Shown: positions 8,646-16,916 of the stretch, in pieces
Layout of the letters: the number at the start of each line of letters is the position of its first letter
Numbering within the stretch: the stretch's first letter is position 1
From: an uncultured Mucilaginibacter sp.
GTDB lineage: Bacteria; Bacteroidota; Bacteroidia; Sphingobacteriales; Sphingobacteriaceae
Length of the DNA: 64,000 nucleotides
NCBI RefSeq assembly: GCF_946481715.1
Contig: NZ_CAMLOV010000002.1
Span: 1-64,000, forward strand
Direction of reading: 5' to 3'
Notes under the pieces: generated by a model
What the model was told of the DNA's origin: nothing
The model's input: only the letters and a program-made list of their open reading frames with translations
The model's database searches: none
Made by a program: the position numbers and the translations under genes

Positions 8646-9818
8646 ATGAAAAGTTTTACTGCCGATTACGTTTACCCTGTTTGTGCCGATCCAATTAAAA
8701 ATGGAATAGTAACTGTTGATGATGCCGGAAAAATAATTTCCATTTCTGATGCCTATTCCGCCGATTCTCCCTCAACTCCCGCAGAGCACGTAGACGGGAT
8801 CATTGTCCCAGGGTTCATCAACACCCACTGTCATACCGAACTCTCTCACCTAAAGGATAAAATAAGCCGTGGAAGCGGGCTTATCAGCTTTATAAAAGAT
8901 ATACAGGCTTTTCGTAATACCGACAAGCAGGCAGTTATAGAAGCGGCTGAAAATGCTGACAGGGAGATGTACGAAAACGGAATTGTTGCTGTTGCCGATA
9001 CCAGTAACAGTAATTTCACCATAAATTTAAAGGCCAAAAGCGAGCTGTATTACCACACCTTTGTGGAGATATTTGGCTTTTTGCCCGATCGGGCCGACGA
9101 ATTGTTCGAAAAGGCCCTCGCACTTGCCGAAGAGTTTAAGCCACAATCAGCCTCTATCACCCCGCACGCCCCTTATTCGGTTTCGAAAGAGTTGTTTAAG
9201 CTTATAAAAAAGCATAGCGATACCGGTACCAATTTATTAAGCATCCACAACCAGGAATGCGAGGATGAGAACAAATTTTACCGTTACAAGTTGGGCGGGT
9301 TTATTGATTTGTATCAGCATTTAGGTATCAATATAGATTACTTTCGCCCGCAAGCCCGTAATTCTCTGCAGTCGGTTATCCCACTGCTTACCAACAGGCA
9401 AAAAATACTGATGGTGCATAATACCTGCACCAACCTAAAGGATATTTATTTCATCAAACGGTTCGACCGTAAAATAAACTGGTGCTTTTGCCCCAATGCC
9501 AATTTGTATATAGAAAAACGCCTGCCCAAGGTAGAGCTTTTTATAAACCAGGGGCTAAACATCACCCTGGGTACCGATAGTTTAGCATCAAATGATAAGC
9601 TGTGCATTTTAAGCGAAATGCGTACCCTGCAACAAAACATCCCATCCTTAAGTTTTGATACCCTGCTGCAATGGGGAACCATAAACGGCGCCAAATTCCT
9701 TGATCTTGACAACAGCAAAGGCACTTTAGAAGTTGGCAAAACCCCCGGGCTAAACCTCATAACCGGACTCGACGGCGGTAAAATAACGCAGGGGACGAAA
9801 GTAAAGAAGCTTGTTTAG
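8646..9818 (+). CDS. Metal-dependent amidohydrolase/deaminase
   Basis: Member of the amidohydrolase superfamily (390 residues). The metal ligands are visible: HCH at residues 61-63 in INTHCHTELSH, a histidine in ITPHAPYS, one in LSIHNQE, and the aspartate in TLGTDSLASND. An N-terminal composite beta domain precedes the barrel. The pattern fits the cytosine deaminase/MtaD/aminodeoxyfutalosine deaminase branch, which deaminates heterocyclic substrates, but I cannot fix the substrate from sequence alone. No menaquinone (futalosine) genes are nearby. The stop codon lies directly against the left arm of an inverted repeat that ends just before the acylphosphatase gene. Confidence 0.85.
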   Translation: MKSFTADYVYPVCADPIKNGIVTVDDAGKIISISDAYSADSPSTPAEHVDGIIVPGFINTHCHTELSHLKDKISRGSGLISFIKDIQAFRNTDKQAVIEAAENADREMYENGIVAVADTSNSNFTINLKAKSELYYHTFVEIFGFLPDRADELFEKALALAEEFKPQSASITPHAPYSVSKELFKLIKKHSDTGTNLLSIHNQECEDENKFYRYKLGGFIDLYQHLGINIDYFRPQARNSLQSVIPLLTNRQKILMVHNTCTNLKDIYFIKRFDRKINWCFCPNANLYIEKRLPKVELFINQGLNITLGTDSLASNDKLCILSEMRTLQQNIPSLSFDTLLQWGTINGAKFLDLDNSKGTLEVGKTPGLNLITGLDGGKITQGTKVKKLV

Positions 9819-9971
9819 TGAATGGTTGATTAGATGAATAGTTGCTTTGCAACCGGATTTGGTTGTCGATGAATTTGCTTCGTTTTCCCAACAAGAATAG
9901 CTTCTTTTGTGTTATGAATTAGGTAAGAGTGGCATATTAACTACTCACCATTCACTTAATCAACTATTCAC
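9818..9971. repeat. Imperfect inverted repeat before acylphosphatase
   Basis: The left arm (9818-9842) and right arm (9947-9971) match as inverted repeats at 21 of 25 positions. Each arm is itself built from degenerate tandem units of the type TGAATRGTTGATTA. The loop is about 104 bases. The left arm begins at the stop codon of the amidohydrolase gene and the right arm ends 4 bases before the acylphosphatase ATG, so the hairpin fills the gap between two co-directional genes. Confidence 0.85.
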
Positions 9972-9975
9972 CAAA

Positions 9976-10248
9976 ATGAAACATCTCGATATAACAGTAA
10001 AAGGTAAAGTGCAGGGCGTGTCTTTCCGCGTAGCATCCAAGGCCGTTGCCGACCAGCTTGGCGTAAGGGGGCTTGTGCGCAACCTGCCCAATGGCGATGT
10101 ATTTATTGAGGCCGAGGCCGATGATACCATGATGGAGATGTTTTTAGATTGGTGCCATGAGGGTGCAGAACACGCCGTGGTTACCGCTGTAGAAACCCAT
10201 GATGGCGAATTGAAAAACTATCGTAATTTTGAGGTAGTAAGAAAATAG
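9976..10248 (+). CDS. acyP: Acylphosphatase
   Basis: Small enzyme (90 residues) that hydrolyses acyl phosphates. It shows the phosphate-binding loop GKVQGVSFR with the catalytic arginine, and RNLPNGDVFIEAEA with the catalytic asparagine, as in the whole family. I start at ATG 9976 (MKHLDITVKG) because this gives the normal family length and begins just before the first strand. A longer in-frame opening from 9907 would translate the inverted repeat and is not credible. The start codon follows the right arm of that repeat by 4 bases. Confidence 0.95.
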   Translation: MKHLDITVKGKVQGVSFRVASKAVADQLGVRGLVRNLPNGDVFIEAEADDTMMEMFLDWCHEGAEHAVVTAVETHDGELKNYRNFEVVRK

Positions 10249-10275
10249 TAAGTTAACCCGTAAGCTCCCACCTGA

Positions 10276-11778
10276 TTGTCAACCGCTAAAAAATTCGCCG
10301 GGCAAACCTTTGTATATGGTTTAAGTACTATAGCCGGCCGGGTACTCAGCTTTTTCCTGACACCGATATATACCCGCACTTTCCCTACAAAAATTTACGG
10401 CATATTTGGCAACCTGTACAGCTATGCCTCCATGCTGAACGCCTTGCTGGCCTTTGGCATGGAGACCACTTTTTTTAGGTACCTTAATAAACGGCCGGAC
10501 GATAAGCAAACCGTTTACAACAACGCTTTTGGGGCGGTTTTAGCTGTATCATTACTGTTTTTAGCGCTCACATTTCCTTTTGCGGGGCTCATTGCCGGTT
10601 GGATCAGGATAGATTCATCTACCCCGGTAACCGAGTATATCCTCTTCATTAAATTCTTCATCGGCACACTGGTAGTTGATGCGCTGTCGGTTATCCCTTT
10701 TGCTAAGATAAGGGCTGATGGGCGCCCCGGGCGTTACGGCATGCTGAAGTTTGTGAACGTAATTATGTTTGTGAGTTTAAACCTTATATTCATTTACGTG
10801 CTGCCCGCTATTGTTAAACATAACTGGGCGGGCGCAAGCTTAATAACTCCCTGGTTTAAGCAAGGCTGGATAGGGTATGTGTTCCTCTCCAATTTTATTG
10901 CCAACTCCATTACTGCCATAATGCTGCTGCCCGAGTTTTTAAAAATCAGGCCAAATTTCAACAAAGCCCTGCTTTACGAAATGCTGATGTACTGCTGGCC
11001 GGTGCTTATTGCCAATTTTTCGTACCTGGTGAACGAAAACCTGGATAAAATACTGTTAGGCAATTTGCTGCCGATGAACGAAAGCGCCACCCAGGTAGGT
11101 ATTTATACGGCCTGTTCAAAGATCTCCATCTTCCTCAGCATTTTTGTAAATGCCTTTAGGCTGGGTGCCGAGCCCTTCTTCTTCAGCCACTCAAAAAATA
11201 AAAATGCTGCGCAAACCTACGCCCGCATCATGCACTATTTTGTGATTGCGGTATGTATGATATTTGTTGCGTTGGTGGCCAATATAGAACTGCTGAAATA
11301 TTTTATAAAAGGCAAAGACCTGGCGCAAACTAAGCTGAATTGGTCGGGTATCGGGGTTATACCTGTGCTGTTGTTTGGGTACGTAAGTTTGGGCATTTAC
11401 ATGAATTTATCGGTGTGGTATAAACTTACCGACCAAACCAAATACGGGCTGTACATATCGGGTATTGGCGCATTGGTAACCATTATCCTCAACGTAATAT
11501 TTATACCGTTTTACGGCTACATCGCCTCGGCATGGATCTCGCTTGCCGCTTATACTACCATGATGGTGTTATCGTACCTGTGGGGGCAAAAGCATTACCC
11601 CATCCCTTATTTTATAAAAAAGAACCTTACTTATATTATAATATCGCTTGTACTCGTTTACTTATCATTCAGCATATTTAAGCGTAACATATTCATCAGC
11701 AACGGGCTGTTTATTTTATTTGCCCTTGGTGCCTTGTATACCGAACGAAAAGAACTAAAAGCTATATTTAGCAAATGA
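10276..11778 (+). CDS. Polysaccharide flippase (Wzx/MATE-like)
   Basis: Integral membrane protein of 500 residues with about 12-14 hydrophobic segments, of the polysaccharide biosynthesis/oligosaccharide flippase family. The N-terminus ([20 protein letters not shown], then FFLTPIYTR) is the typical first helix. The likely function is to flip a lipid-linked glycan across the inner membrane. The best start is TTG at 10276, directly before the first helix. The gene overlaps dut by 4 bases (ATGA), so the two are translationally coupled. No glycosyltransferases are nearby, so the glycan cannot be named. Confidence 0.87.
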   Translation: MSTAKKFAGQTFVYGLSTIAGRVLSFFLTPIYTRTFPTKIYGIFGNLYSYASMLNALLAFGMETTFFRYLNKRPDDKQTVYNNAFGAVLAVSLLFLALTFPFAGLIAGWIRIDSSTPVTEYILFIKFFIGTLVVDALSVIPFAKIRADGRPGRYGMLKFVNVIMFVSLNLIFIYVLPAIVKHNWAGASLITPWFKQGWIGYVFLSNFIANSITAIMLLPEFLKIRPNFNKALLYEMLMYCWPVLIANFSYLVNENLDKILLGNLLPMNESATQVGIYTACSKISIFLSIFVNAFRLGAEPFFFSHSKNKNAAQTYARIMHYFVIAVCMIFVALVANIELLKYFIKGKDLAQTKLNWSGIGVIPVLLFGYVSLGIYMNLSVWYKLTDQTKYGLYISGIGALVTIILNVIFIPFYGYIASAWISLAAYTTMMVLSYLWGQKHYPIPYFIKKNLTYIIISLVLVYLSFSIFKRNIFISNGLFILFALGALYTERKELKAIFSK

Positions 11779-12209
11779 ACATCAGCGTAATAAACAGATC
11801 GAAAAATACACTGCCCGCTTACGAAACCCTGCACGCTGCCGGCATGGACCTGCGTGCCGAACTGGAAGCTACCGTAACCCTGAAACCACTGGAGCGTGCG
11901 CTGATACCAACCGGGCTTTATATCGAACTGCCTATCGGGTACGAGGCGCAAATACGCCCACGCAGTGGTTTGGCATATAAGCATGGAATAGGCATTGTAA
12001 ACTCGCCGGGCACTATTGATGCCGATTACCGGGGCGAAATAAAAGTATTGCTGGTGAACCTGTCTAATACCGATTTTGAAATAAACACCGGCGACCGGAT
12101 TGCCCAGATGGTGGTTGCCAAACACGAGCAGGTGCTTTGGGTAGAGGTGGAGGAACTTAACGAGACAACACGCGGTGCCGGCGGTTACGGGCATACAGGC
12201 AAAAGTTAA
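11775..12209 (+). CDS. dut: dUTP diphosphatase
   Basis: Trimeric dUTPase that converts dUTP to dUMP and pyrophosphate, keeping uracil out of DNA and supplying dUMP for thymidylate. All five motifs are present in 144 residues: [28 protein letters not shown] (catalytic Asp), GDRIAQMVV and the glycine-rich C-terminal [10 protein letters not shown] arm. It overlaps the flippase stop by 4 bases and is followed 6 bases later by the TPR gene, so it belongs to the same transcript. Confidence 0.97.
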   Translation: MNISVINRSKNTLPAYETLHAAGMDLRAELEATVTLKPLERALIPTGLYIELPIGYEAQIRPRSGLAYKHGIGIVNSPGTIDADYRGEIKVLLVNLSNTDFEINTGDRIAQMVVAKHEQVLWVEVEELNETTRGAGGYGHTGKS

Positions 12210-12215
12210 ACAACA

Positions 12216-13943
12216 ATGAAAGCGGCTGCATTTATATTTTTATTGGCAGGTATATCTACCGTTGCATTGGCTCAAAAGCCTGTGCCGGCTAAGCAGCTTA
12301 GTGCTATGGATAGCAGCCGCGTAAAAGACCTGTTTTTTTCGGCCATCCGCCAAAAAGCAATTGACAATACCCGGATGGCGTCAGAATTATTTAGCAAGGT
12401 GCTCGCCATCGACCCGGATAACGATGCGTCGATGTATGAATTGGCTGGCCTGCAAAAAGGGCAAAACAATTACGCTGCCGCTGGCGCCCTGTTAGAGCGG
12501 GCAACTGCCGTTAGCCCCGATAACGAATGGTATTGGCTTTCCCTTGCTGATAGCTACGAAAAAACAAACGATATTATAAAGCTGCAAAATGTAATGGACC
12601 AGCTGATAAGGATAAGCCCCGATAAAGCTTCCTATTATTTTGAAAAAGCTAATGCCTATTACATACAAAAAAAATACGATGATGCTTTAAAGCAGTTTGA
12701 TAAGGTGGAGGAAATTACCGGCCCTACTGATGAATTGCAGCGCGGGCGCCAAAAAGTTTACCTGGTACAAGGCAAGGTAGATAAAGCGGCAGAGGACCTT
12801 GAAAAACTGATAGCATCAGACCCCGGCCAGATAAGGTATTACCTGATGCTTGCCGAGTTATACAACTCCAACGGCTTAAACGATAAAGCAATTCTCATCT
12901 TAAAAAAAGCCGCTGCCCTGCCCGATAAGCAAAGCGGGCTTACCGATGGCATGCTGCACATGGCCCTGGCCGATGTATACCGCGATAATAAAAACCCCGG
13001 GCAAAGCTTTGCCGAACGTAAAATTGCTTTTGCTAACCCCGATATTGATATCGATCAAAAAATACGGATCGTGATGGAGTATATCCCGCAGGCTGCGGCC
13101 GACGCTGAGAGCAAGAAAAAAGCACTGGAGTTAAGCCGTATACTCACCGTGGCTCATCCAAACAGCGATAAGGCGTATGCTGTGTATGGTGATATGCTGG
13201 TGCAGAACGAGCAATATCGCGAGGCCAGGCCGATGTATAAAAAATCGGTCGAGATCAATGCGCAATCGTACCAGGTGCAAGAGCAACTGGTGAGGATAGA
13301 GATGGCCGAAAGCGATTTTGCCGGCGCTATAAAAGATGGTGAAAACGCCCTGAGCTATTTCCCCAACCAGGCCTGGATGAATTATTTTGTAGGCATTGCT
13401 TGGCAGCAAAGTAAAAACTACAACAAAGCGCTGGGGTATTTAAAAAATGCCGCCGGGCTGGAATCGCAGGACAGGGATATGCTTTCGCAATGCTACTCGG
13501 CAATGGGCGATTGCTACCATGCTATCAGCGACAACAAAAGCTCAGATGAGGCTTACGAAACGGCACTTACCTACAACCCCGATAATGCGTTCACGCTGAA
13601 CAATTATGCTTATTATTTGTCGTTAAGGAACGAGAAACTGGATAAGGCCGCAGCAATGTCTAAACACAGTACCGAACTGCAGCCCAACACCGCTTCGTTT
13701 GAGGATACGTACGCCTGGGTATTGTTCAGGCAAAAAAACTATGCCGAAGCAAAAATGTGGATAGAGAAATCTATTGCGCATGATAAAGAAGAAAGCGCGG
13801 TGAAGACGGAGCATTACGGTGATATTTTGTTTTTCACCGGCGATACCAATGCCGCCCTGCAAAACTGGGAGAAGGCAAAAAAACAGGGCGCGGCATCGCC
13901 TGCTTTAGATAAAAAGATAAATGAGAAAAAATATTCTGAATAA
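12216..13943 (+). CDS. Secreted TPR-repeat protein
   Basis: A 575-residue protein with an N-terminal signal peptide (AAFIFLLAGISTVALAQ) and tetratricopeptide repeats through most of the chain. Examples are ASELFSKVLAIDPDNDASMY near residue 55 and DEAYETALTYNPDNAFTLNN further on. It is probably a periplasmic or membrane-attached scaffold. It overlaps the DUF4292 gene by 23 bases in another frame, which is strong evidence for one operon and coupled translation. The same order (dut, TPR, DUF4292, M23) is, from memory, a common Bacteroidota arrangement; a role in envelope assembly is inferred. Confidence 0.85.
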   Translation: MKAAAFIFLLAGISTVALAQKPVPAKQLSAMDSSRVKDLFFSAIRQKAIDNTRMASELFSKVLAIDPDNDASMYELAGLQKGQNNYAAAGALLERATAVSPDNEWYWLSLADSYEKTNDIIKLQNVMDQLIRISPDKASYYFEKANAYYIQKKYDDALKQFDKVEEITGPTDELQRGRQKVYLVQGKVDKAAEDLEKLIASDPGQIRYYLMLAELYNSNGLNDKAILILKKAAALPDKQSGLTDGMLHMALADVYRDNKNPGQSFAERKIAFANPDIDIDQKIRIVMEYIPQAAADAESKKKALELSRILTVAHPNSDKAYAVYGDMLVQNEQYREARPMYKKSVEINAQSYQVQEQLVRIEMAESDFAGAIKDGENALSYFPNQAWMNYFVGIAWQQSKNYNKALGYLKNAAGLESQDRDMLSQCYSAMGDCYHAISDNKSSDEAYETALTYNPDNAFTLNNYAYYLSLRNEKLDKAAAMSKHSTELQPNTASFEDTYAWVLFRQKNYAEAKMWIEKSIAHDKEESAVKTEHYGDILFFTGDTNAALQNWEKAKKQGAASPALDKKINEKKYSE

Positions 13944-14712
13944 AATAGCCCTCATCGTTTTACTGGTTGTGGCGGCAAGCTGCAAATCAAAAAAACTGGT
14001 TGTAGTACAACGCCCCACCAAAGATACCACCGCTGTAAAAACAAATGATGTAGCAGAAAAATTGGCTGCAATACGTTCTAAACAGGTTACATTCAATACG
14101 TTTAGCGGCAAGGCAAAAACCAAACTGGTTATTAATAATGATGATAACGATTGTACCCTCAACATCCGTGTAAACCGCGACCAGAAGATATGGGTATCCA
14201 TCACCGCCATTGCCGGGCTGGAGGTAGCCAGGGCGCTGATAACGCCCGATAGTATACAGGTGGTGAACCGTTTCCAGAACCTGTACCTTAAAAAACCGTT
14301 CAGTTATATAAACCGTTTTGCCGGCAGGCAGGTAAATTTTAAAACACTGCAATCGTTACTGGTGGGCAACGCCATAGGCGAGTTGCTGAACGAGAATGCT
14401 AAATTTACCCCTGAGGGGAGCAATACCGGCGTTACCGGCAATATGATGGGCATGGTTTATAAGCTTTTGCTTGGGCCTGATATGAAGGTTACGCAAACTA
14501 ATTTGGCCAACCAGGCAGCCGGGCAAACCCTGCAGGTAACCAACAGGGTGTTTATACAGGCCGATAGCCGGGTGGTGCCATCGCAGATAGATATTACTTC
14601 TGCCGCACCGGGCAATAAAGTAATAGCCAATTTACGTTATACTACGGTAGAATTCGACCGCGTATTAGAGTATCCGTTCAATATTCCAAAAGGTTATCAA
14701 CCTGCTGATTAA
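13921..14712 (+). CDS. DUF4292 lipoprotein
   Basis: Lipoprotein of 263 residues with lipobox VAASC near residue 20. After a linker, the sequence QVTFNTFSGKAKTKLVINN with alternating strands and SIQVVNRF / YLKKPFSYINRF resembles the DUF4292 family. By fold this family is thought to be related to LolA/LolB-type lipid-binding proteins. Known function is lacking. It sits between a TPR protein and an EnvC-like protein and overlaps the former, so an envelope-assembly role is likely but inferred. Confidence 0.85.
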   Translation: MRKNILNKIALIVLLVVAASCKSKKLVVVQRPTKDTTAVKTNDVAEKLAAIRSKQVTFNTFSGKAKTKLVINNDDNDCTLNIRVNRDQKIWVSITAIAGLEVARALITPDSIQVVNRFQNLYLKKPFSYINRFAGRQVNFKTLQSLLVGNAIGELLNENAKFTPEGSNTGVTGNMMGMVYKLLLGPDMKVTQTNLANQAAGQTLQVTNRVFIQADSRVVPSQIDITSAAPGNKVIANLRYTTVEFDRVLEYPFNIPKGYQPAD

Positions 14713-14730
14713 AAATCATATTTTTGATGA

Positions 14731-16053
14731 ATGAAATTTTTTAAAGTTGCCCTGATCATTATCGCTGTGTTTACAGCAACAGGTGCGTTTGCGCAAAGCA
14801 GCGCAGAGCTGAAACGCCGGAAGGATAAACTTACCGAGGAGCTGCAGCAGCTAAACCAGGAATACGAGGAAACGGCAAAAAACAAAAAAGTTTCGTTGAA
14901 GCAACTCAACAATCTAAAGATACAGATCAACCTTCGCCAGGAAAAGATCCAAAACATTAATGCCGAGGTAAGAAACCTGGATAATCAAATCTCCGAGAGC
15001 AATAATACCGTACATAACTTACAAACCCAGTTAGACCAGTTAAAGAAAGAGTATGCCGGCATGGTGCTCTTTGCTTACCGCAACCAAAGCGCCTATAATA
15101 AGCTGATGTTTATTTTTGCTTCAAAAGACTTTAACCAGGCCTACAGGCGTTTAAAATATTTACAGCAGTTTGGTACCTACCGCGAGCGGCAGGCCGGTTA
15201 CATACAGGGTACACAAAAAGAACTGCATGTAAAAATAAACGAACTGGATAAGGATAAAAAAGAAAAAAGCAATCTGCTTACCGAGCAGGAAAAAGAAAAA
15301 ATAGAGTTAGGCAAGGCAAAAAATAACCAGGTAAAAGTAGTTGCCGACCTGAGTAAGCACCAGGGCGAACTTAAAAAGCAACAGAAGGACGTTCAACAAA
15401 AAATTGCCAAAACCAACCGCGAAATTAGCAACGCTATCCGCAGGGAGATAGAGGAGGCCCGGCGCAAGGCCGAGGAGGAAGCCAGGAGGAGGGCAGAGGA
15501 GGCAGCACGTATAGCTGCGGCAAAGGCTAAGGCCGATGCGGCAAATAACAATGCACCTGCGCCTACTGTAGTAAAAAAGCCTGTTGTGGTGAAACGATCT
15601 ACCGATAGCGAGGCATTGAATGCAACGCCCGAAGCTGCTAAATTGTCAAACGACTTTTTGGGTAATAAGGGCCGTTTGCCATGGCCGGTTGCTAACGGGC
15701 AGTTGATACACGGATATGGTACATATACCGAAGATGGCATACGTAGTGAGAGCGACGGCTATGAAATAAGGACCCCGGCAAACGCCTCAATAAGGGCAGT
15801 ATTTGACGGAACGGTAAGAATGGTGAAGGACATAAGCGGGACATATTTAGTTGTTGTAAACCACGGTGAATATTTTACCGCGTACTCAAACCTTAAATCG
15901 GTTAACGTATCTGTTGGGCAAAAGGTTAGCACAAAGCAAGTTATAGGAAGTGCCGCCACCGACCAGATAAGCGGCGAGACAGAGGTAATATTTAACGTAA
16001 CTAAAGGGAAAACATTTGTTGACCCCCGGATGTGGCTGGCCCCCTCAAACTAA
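14731..16053 (+). CDS. EnvC-like murein hydrolase activator with degenerate LytM domain
   Basis: Periplasmic protein of 440 residues: a signal peptide (ending GAFAQ), about 250 residues of coiled coil rich in Lys, Glu and Gln, an alanine-rich linker, then a C-terminal M23/LytM-type domain (from about residue 315). The LytM zinc ligands look lost: the usual HxH site reads NHGEYFTAYSNL, and the first histidine/aspartate motif reads SDGYEIRTPAN. That matches the EnvC class, which does not cut peptidoglycan itself but activates amidases. A role in cell separation is therefore likely. It is the last gene of the envelope cluster starting at 10276. Confidence 0.87.
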   Translation: MKFFKVALIIIAVFTATGAFAQSSAELKRRKDKLTEELQQLNQEYEETAKNKKVSLKQLNNLKIQINLRQEKIQNINAEVRNLDNQISESNNTVHNLQTQLDQLKKEYAGMVLFAYRNQSAYNKLMFIFASKDFNQAYRRLKYLQQFGTYRERQAGYIQGTQKELHVKINELDKDKKEKSNLLTEQEKEKIELGKAKNNQVKVVADLSKHQGELKKQQKDVQQKIAKTNREISNAIRREIEEARRKAEEEARRRAEEAARIAAAKAKADAANNNAPAPTVVKKPVVVKRSTDSEALNATPEAAKLSNDFLGNKGRLPWPVANGQLIHGYGTYTEDGIRSESDGYEIRTPANASIRAVFDGTVRMVKDISGTYLVVVNHGEYFTAYSNLKSVNVSVGQKVSTKQVIGSAATDQISGETEVIFNVTKGKTFVDPRMWLAPSN

Positions 16054-16080
16054 AGTTTAAACTATAGTGTTCTAATTGTA

Positions 16081-16088
16081 TATATTTG
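16081..16088 (+). promoter_or_regulatory. Promoter -7 element of the tat genes
   Basis: TATATTTG matches the Bacteroidota -7 consensus TAnnTTTG, 21 bases before the ATG at 16110. A TTTA about 21 bases further upstream could be a weak -33 element. Confidence 0.6.
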
Positions 16089-16109
16089 TAACCTTAATTG
16101 TGAGATAAG

Positions 16110-16598
16110 ATGTTGAGCACAGTTTTTTTATTCCTGAATATAGGCACCGGCGAAATGGTTTTGATCATTTTTGCTGCGCTAATGCTGTTTGGTGGCGAAA
16201 AACTGCCGGAGATTGCGCGCGGGCTTGGAAAGGGGATTCGCGATTTTAAGGACGCCTCGGATGATGTTAAGCGCGAGATAAACAACCAGATAAACAATTA
16301 CGAAGATAAAAAAACGGAATTAAAGAAGTCTCTGGAAGAATCACCAAAGGAAGAGCTTCCTGAGGGCACTACGTCAACTTATACACCTGTTGAAGGTACT
16401 TTGCCTGCATTTGAGGGGCATGCCGCTACAGATGTAGTACAGGACGAGACAGAACTTGGCAACCCGGAAGCACCGGAAACCTACGAAAGCGAACCGGAGC
16501 TGAAGCATCCGGTAACCGGCAGCGCAAATGGTTCATCTATCAACCTTACAAAGGAAGAAGAACCGGCTAAAAAGACTATCGAAGAAGAATATAAGTAA
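16110..16598 (+). CDS. TatA/TatB-type translocase subunit with acidic tail
   Basis: Component of the twin-arginine translocase, which exports folded proteins. The 162-residue protein has the short N-terminal transmembrane helix, the FGGEKLPEIARGLGKGIRDF amphipathic helix of TatA/B proteins, and then an unusually long acidic, Pro/Thr/Glu-rich tail of about 110 residues. The helix sequence is more TatA-like, but the long tail suggests it may serve as the TatB-like partner of the short gene that follows. No tatC is present in this window. Confidence 0.85.
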   Translation: MLSTVFLFLNIGTGEMVLIIFAALMLFGGEKLPEIARGLGKGIRDFKDASDDVKREINNQINNYEDKKTELKKSLEESPKEELPEGTTSTYTPVEGTLPAFEGHAATDVVQDETELGNPEAPETYESEPELKHPVTGSANGSSINLTKEEEPAKKTIEEEYK

Positions 16599-16631
16599 TA
16601 AAAATATTAACGTACATAAAATTTTAAGAAA

Positions 16632-16811
16632 ATGGGATTAGGCGCACCAGAAATTATTCTGATCATCATCGCAATACTAATATTGTTTGGCGGTAAAAAA
16701 ATTCCTGAACTAATGAAAGGTTTGGGCAAAGGCGTAAAGGAGTTTAAAGACGCTCAAAACGGCGAAAGCAGCACCGCAAGCACAACTTCAGACGAAAAAC
16801 CGAAGTTATAA
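16632..16811 (+). CDS. tatA: TatA, short form (59 residues)
   Basis: A 59-residue Tat subunit. It starts [16 protein letters not shown], has the conserved [20 protein letters not shown] hinge and amphipathic helix, and ends with a short Ser/Thr-rich tail. It follows the longer TatA/B-type gene by 33 bases and is followed by an intrinsic terminator, so the two form a bicistronic unit. This looks like the standard pore-forming TatA, with the longer neighbour as a variant. Confidence 0.9.
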   Translation: MGLGAPEIILIIIAILILFGGKKIPELMKGLGKGVKEFKDAQNGESSTASTTSDEKPKL

Positions 16812-16860
16812 TTTAGCGTATTTCTTATTGGGCAGCTTCACCGCTGCTTACACTCATAAA

Positions 16861-16910
16861 AACTTATCTGTTGAAATAGTTATGCTTCAACGGATAAGTT
16901 TTTTATTTTA
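16861..16910 (+). terminator. Terminator after tatA
   Basis: The stem 16861-16875 pairs with 16886-16900 (one G-U pair in 15), with an 10-base loop, followed by TTTTATTTTA. It ends the tat transcript just before gatA. Confidence 0.85.
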
Positions 16911-16916
16911 GGCCCC

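Noticed and set aside
9907..9975. Longer start for acylphosphatase at 9907
   Set aside because: The added 23 residues would translate the loop and the right arm of the inverted repeat; the ATG at 9976 gives the normal family length.
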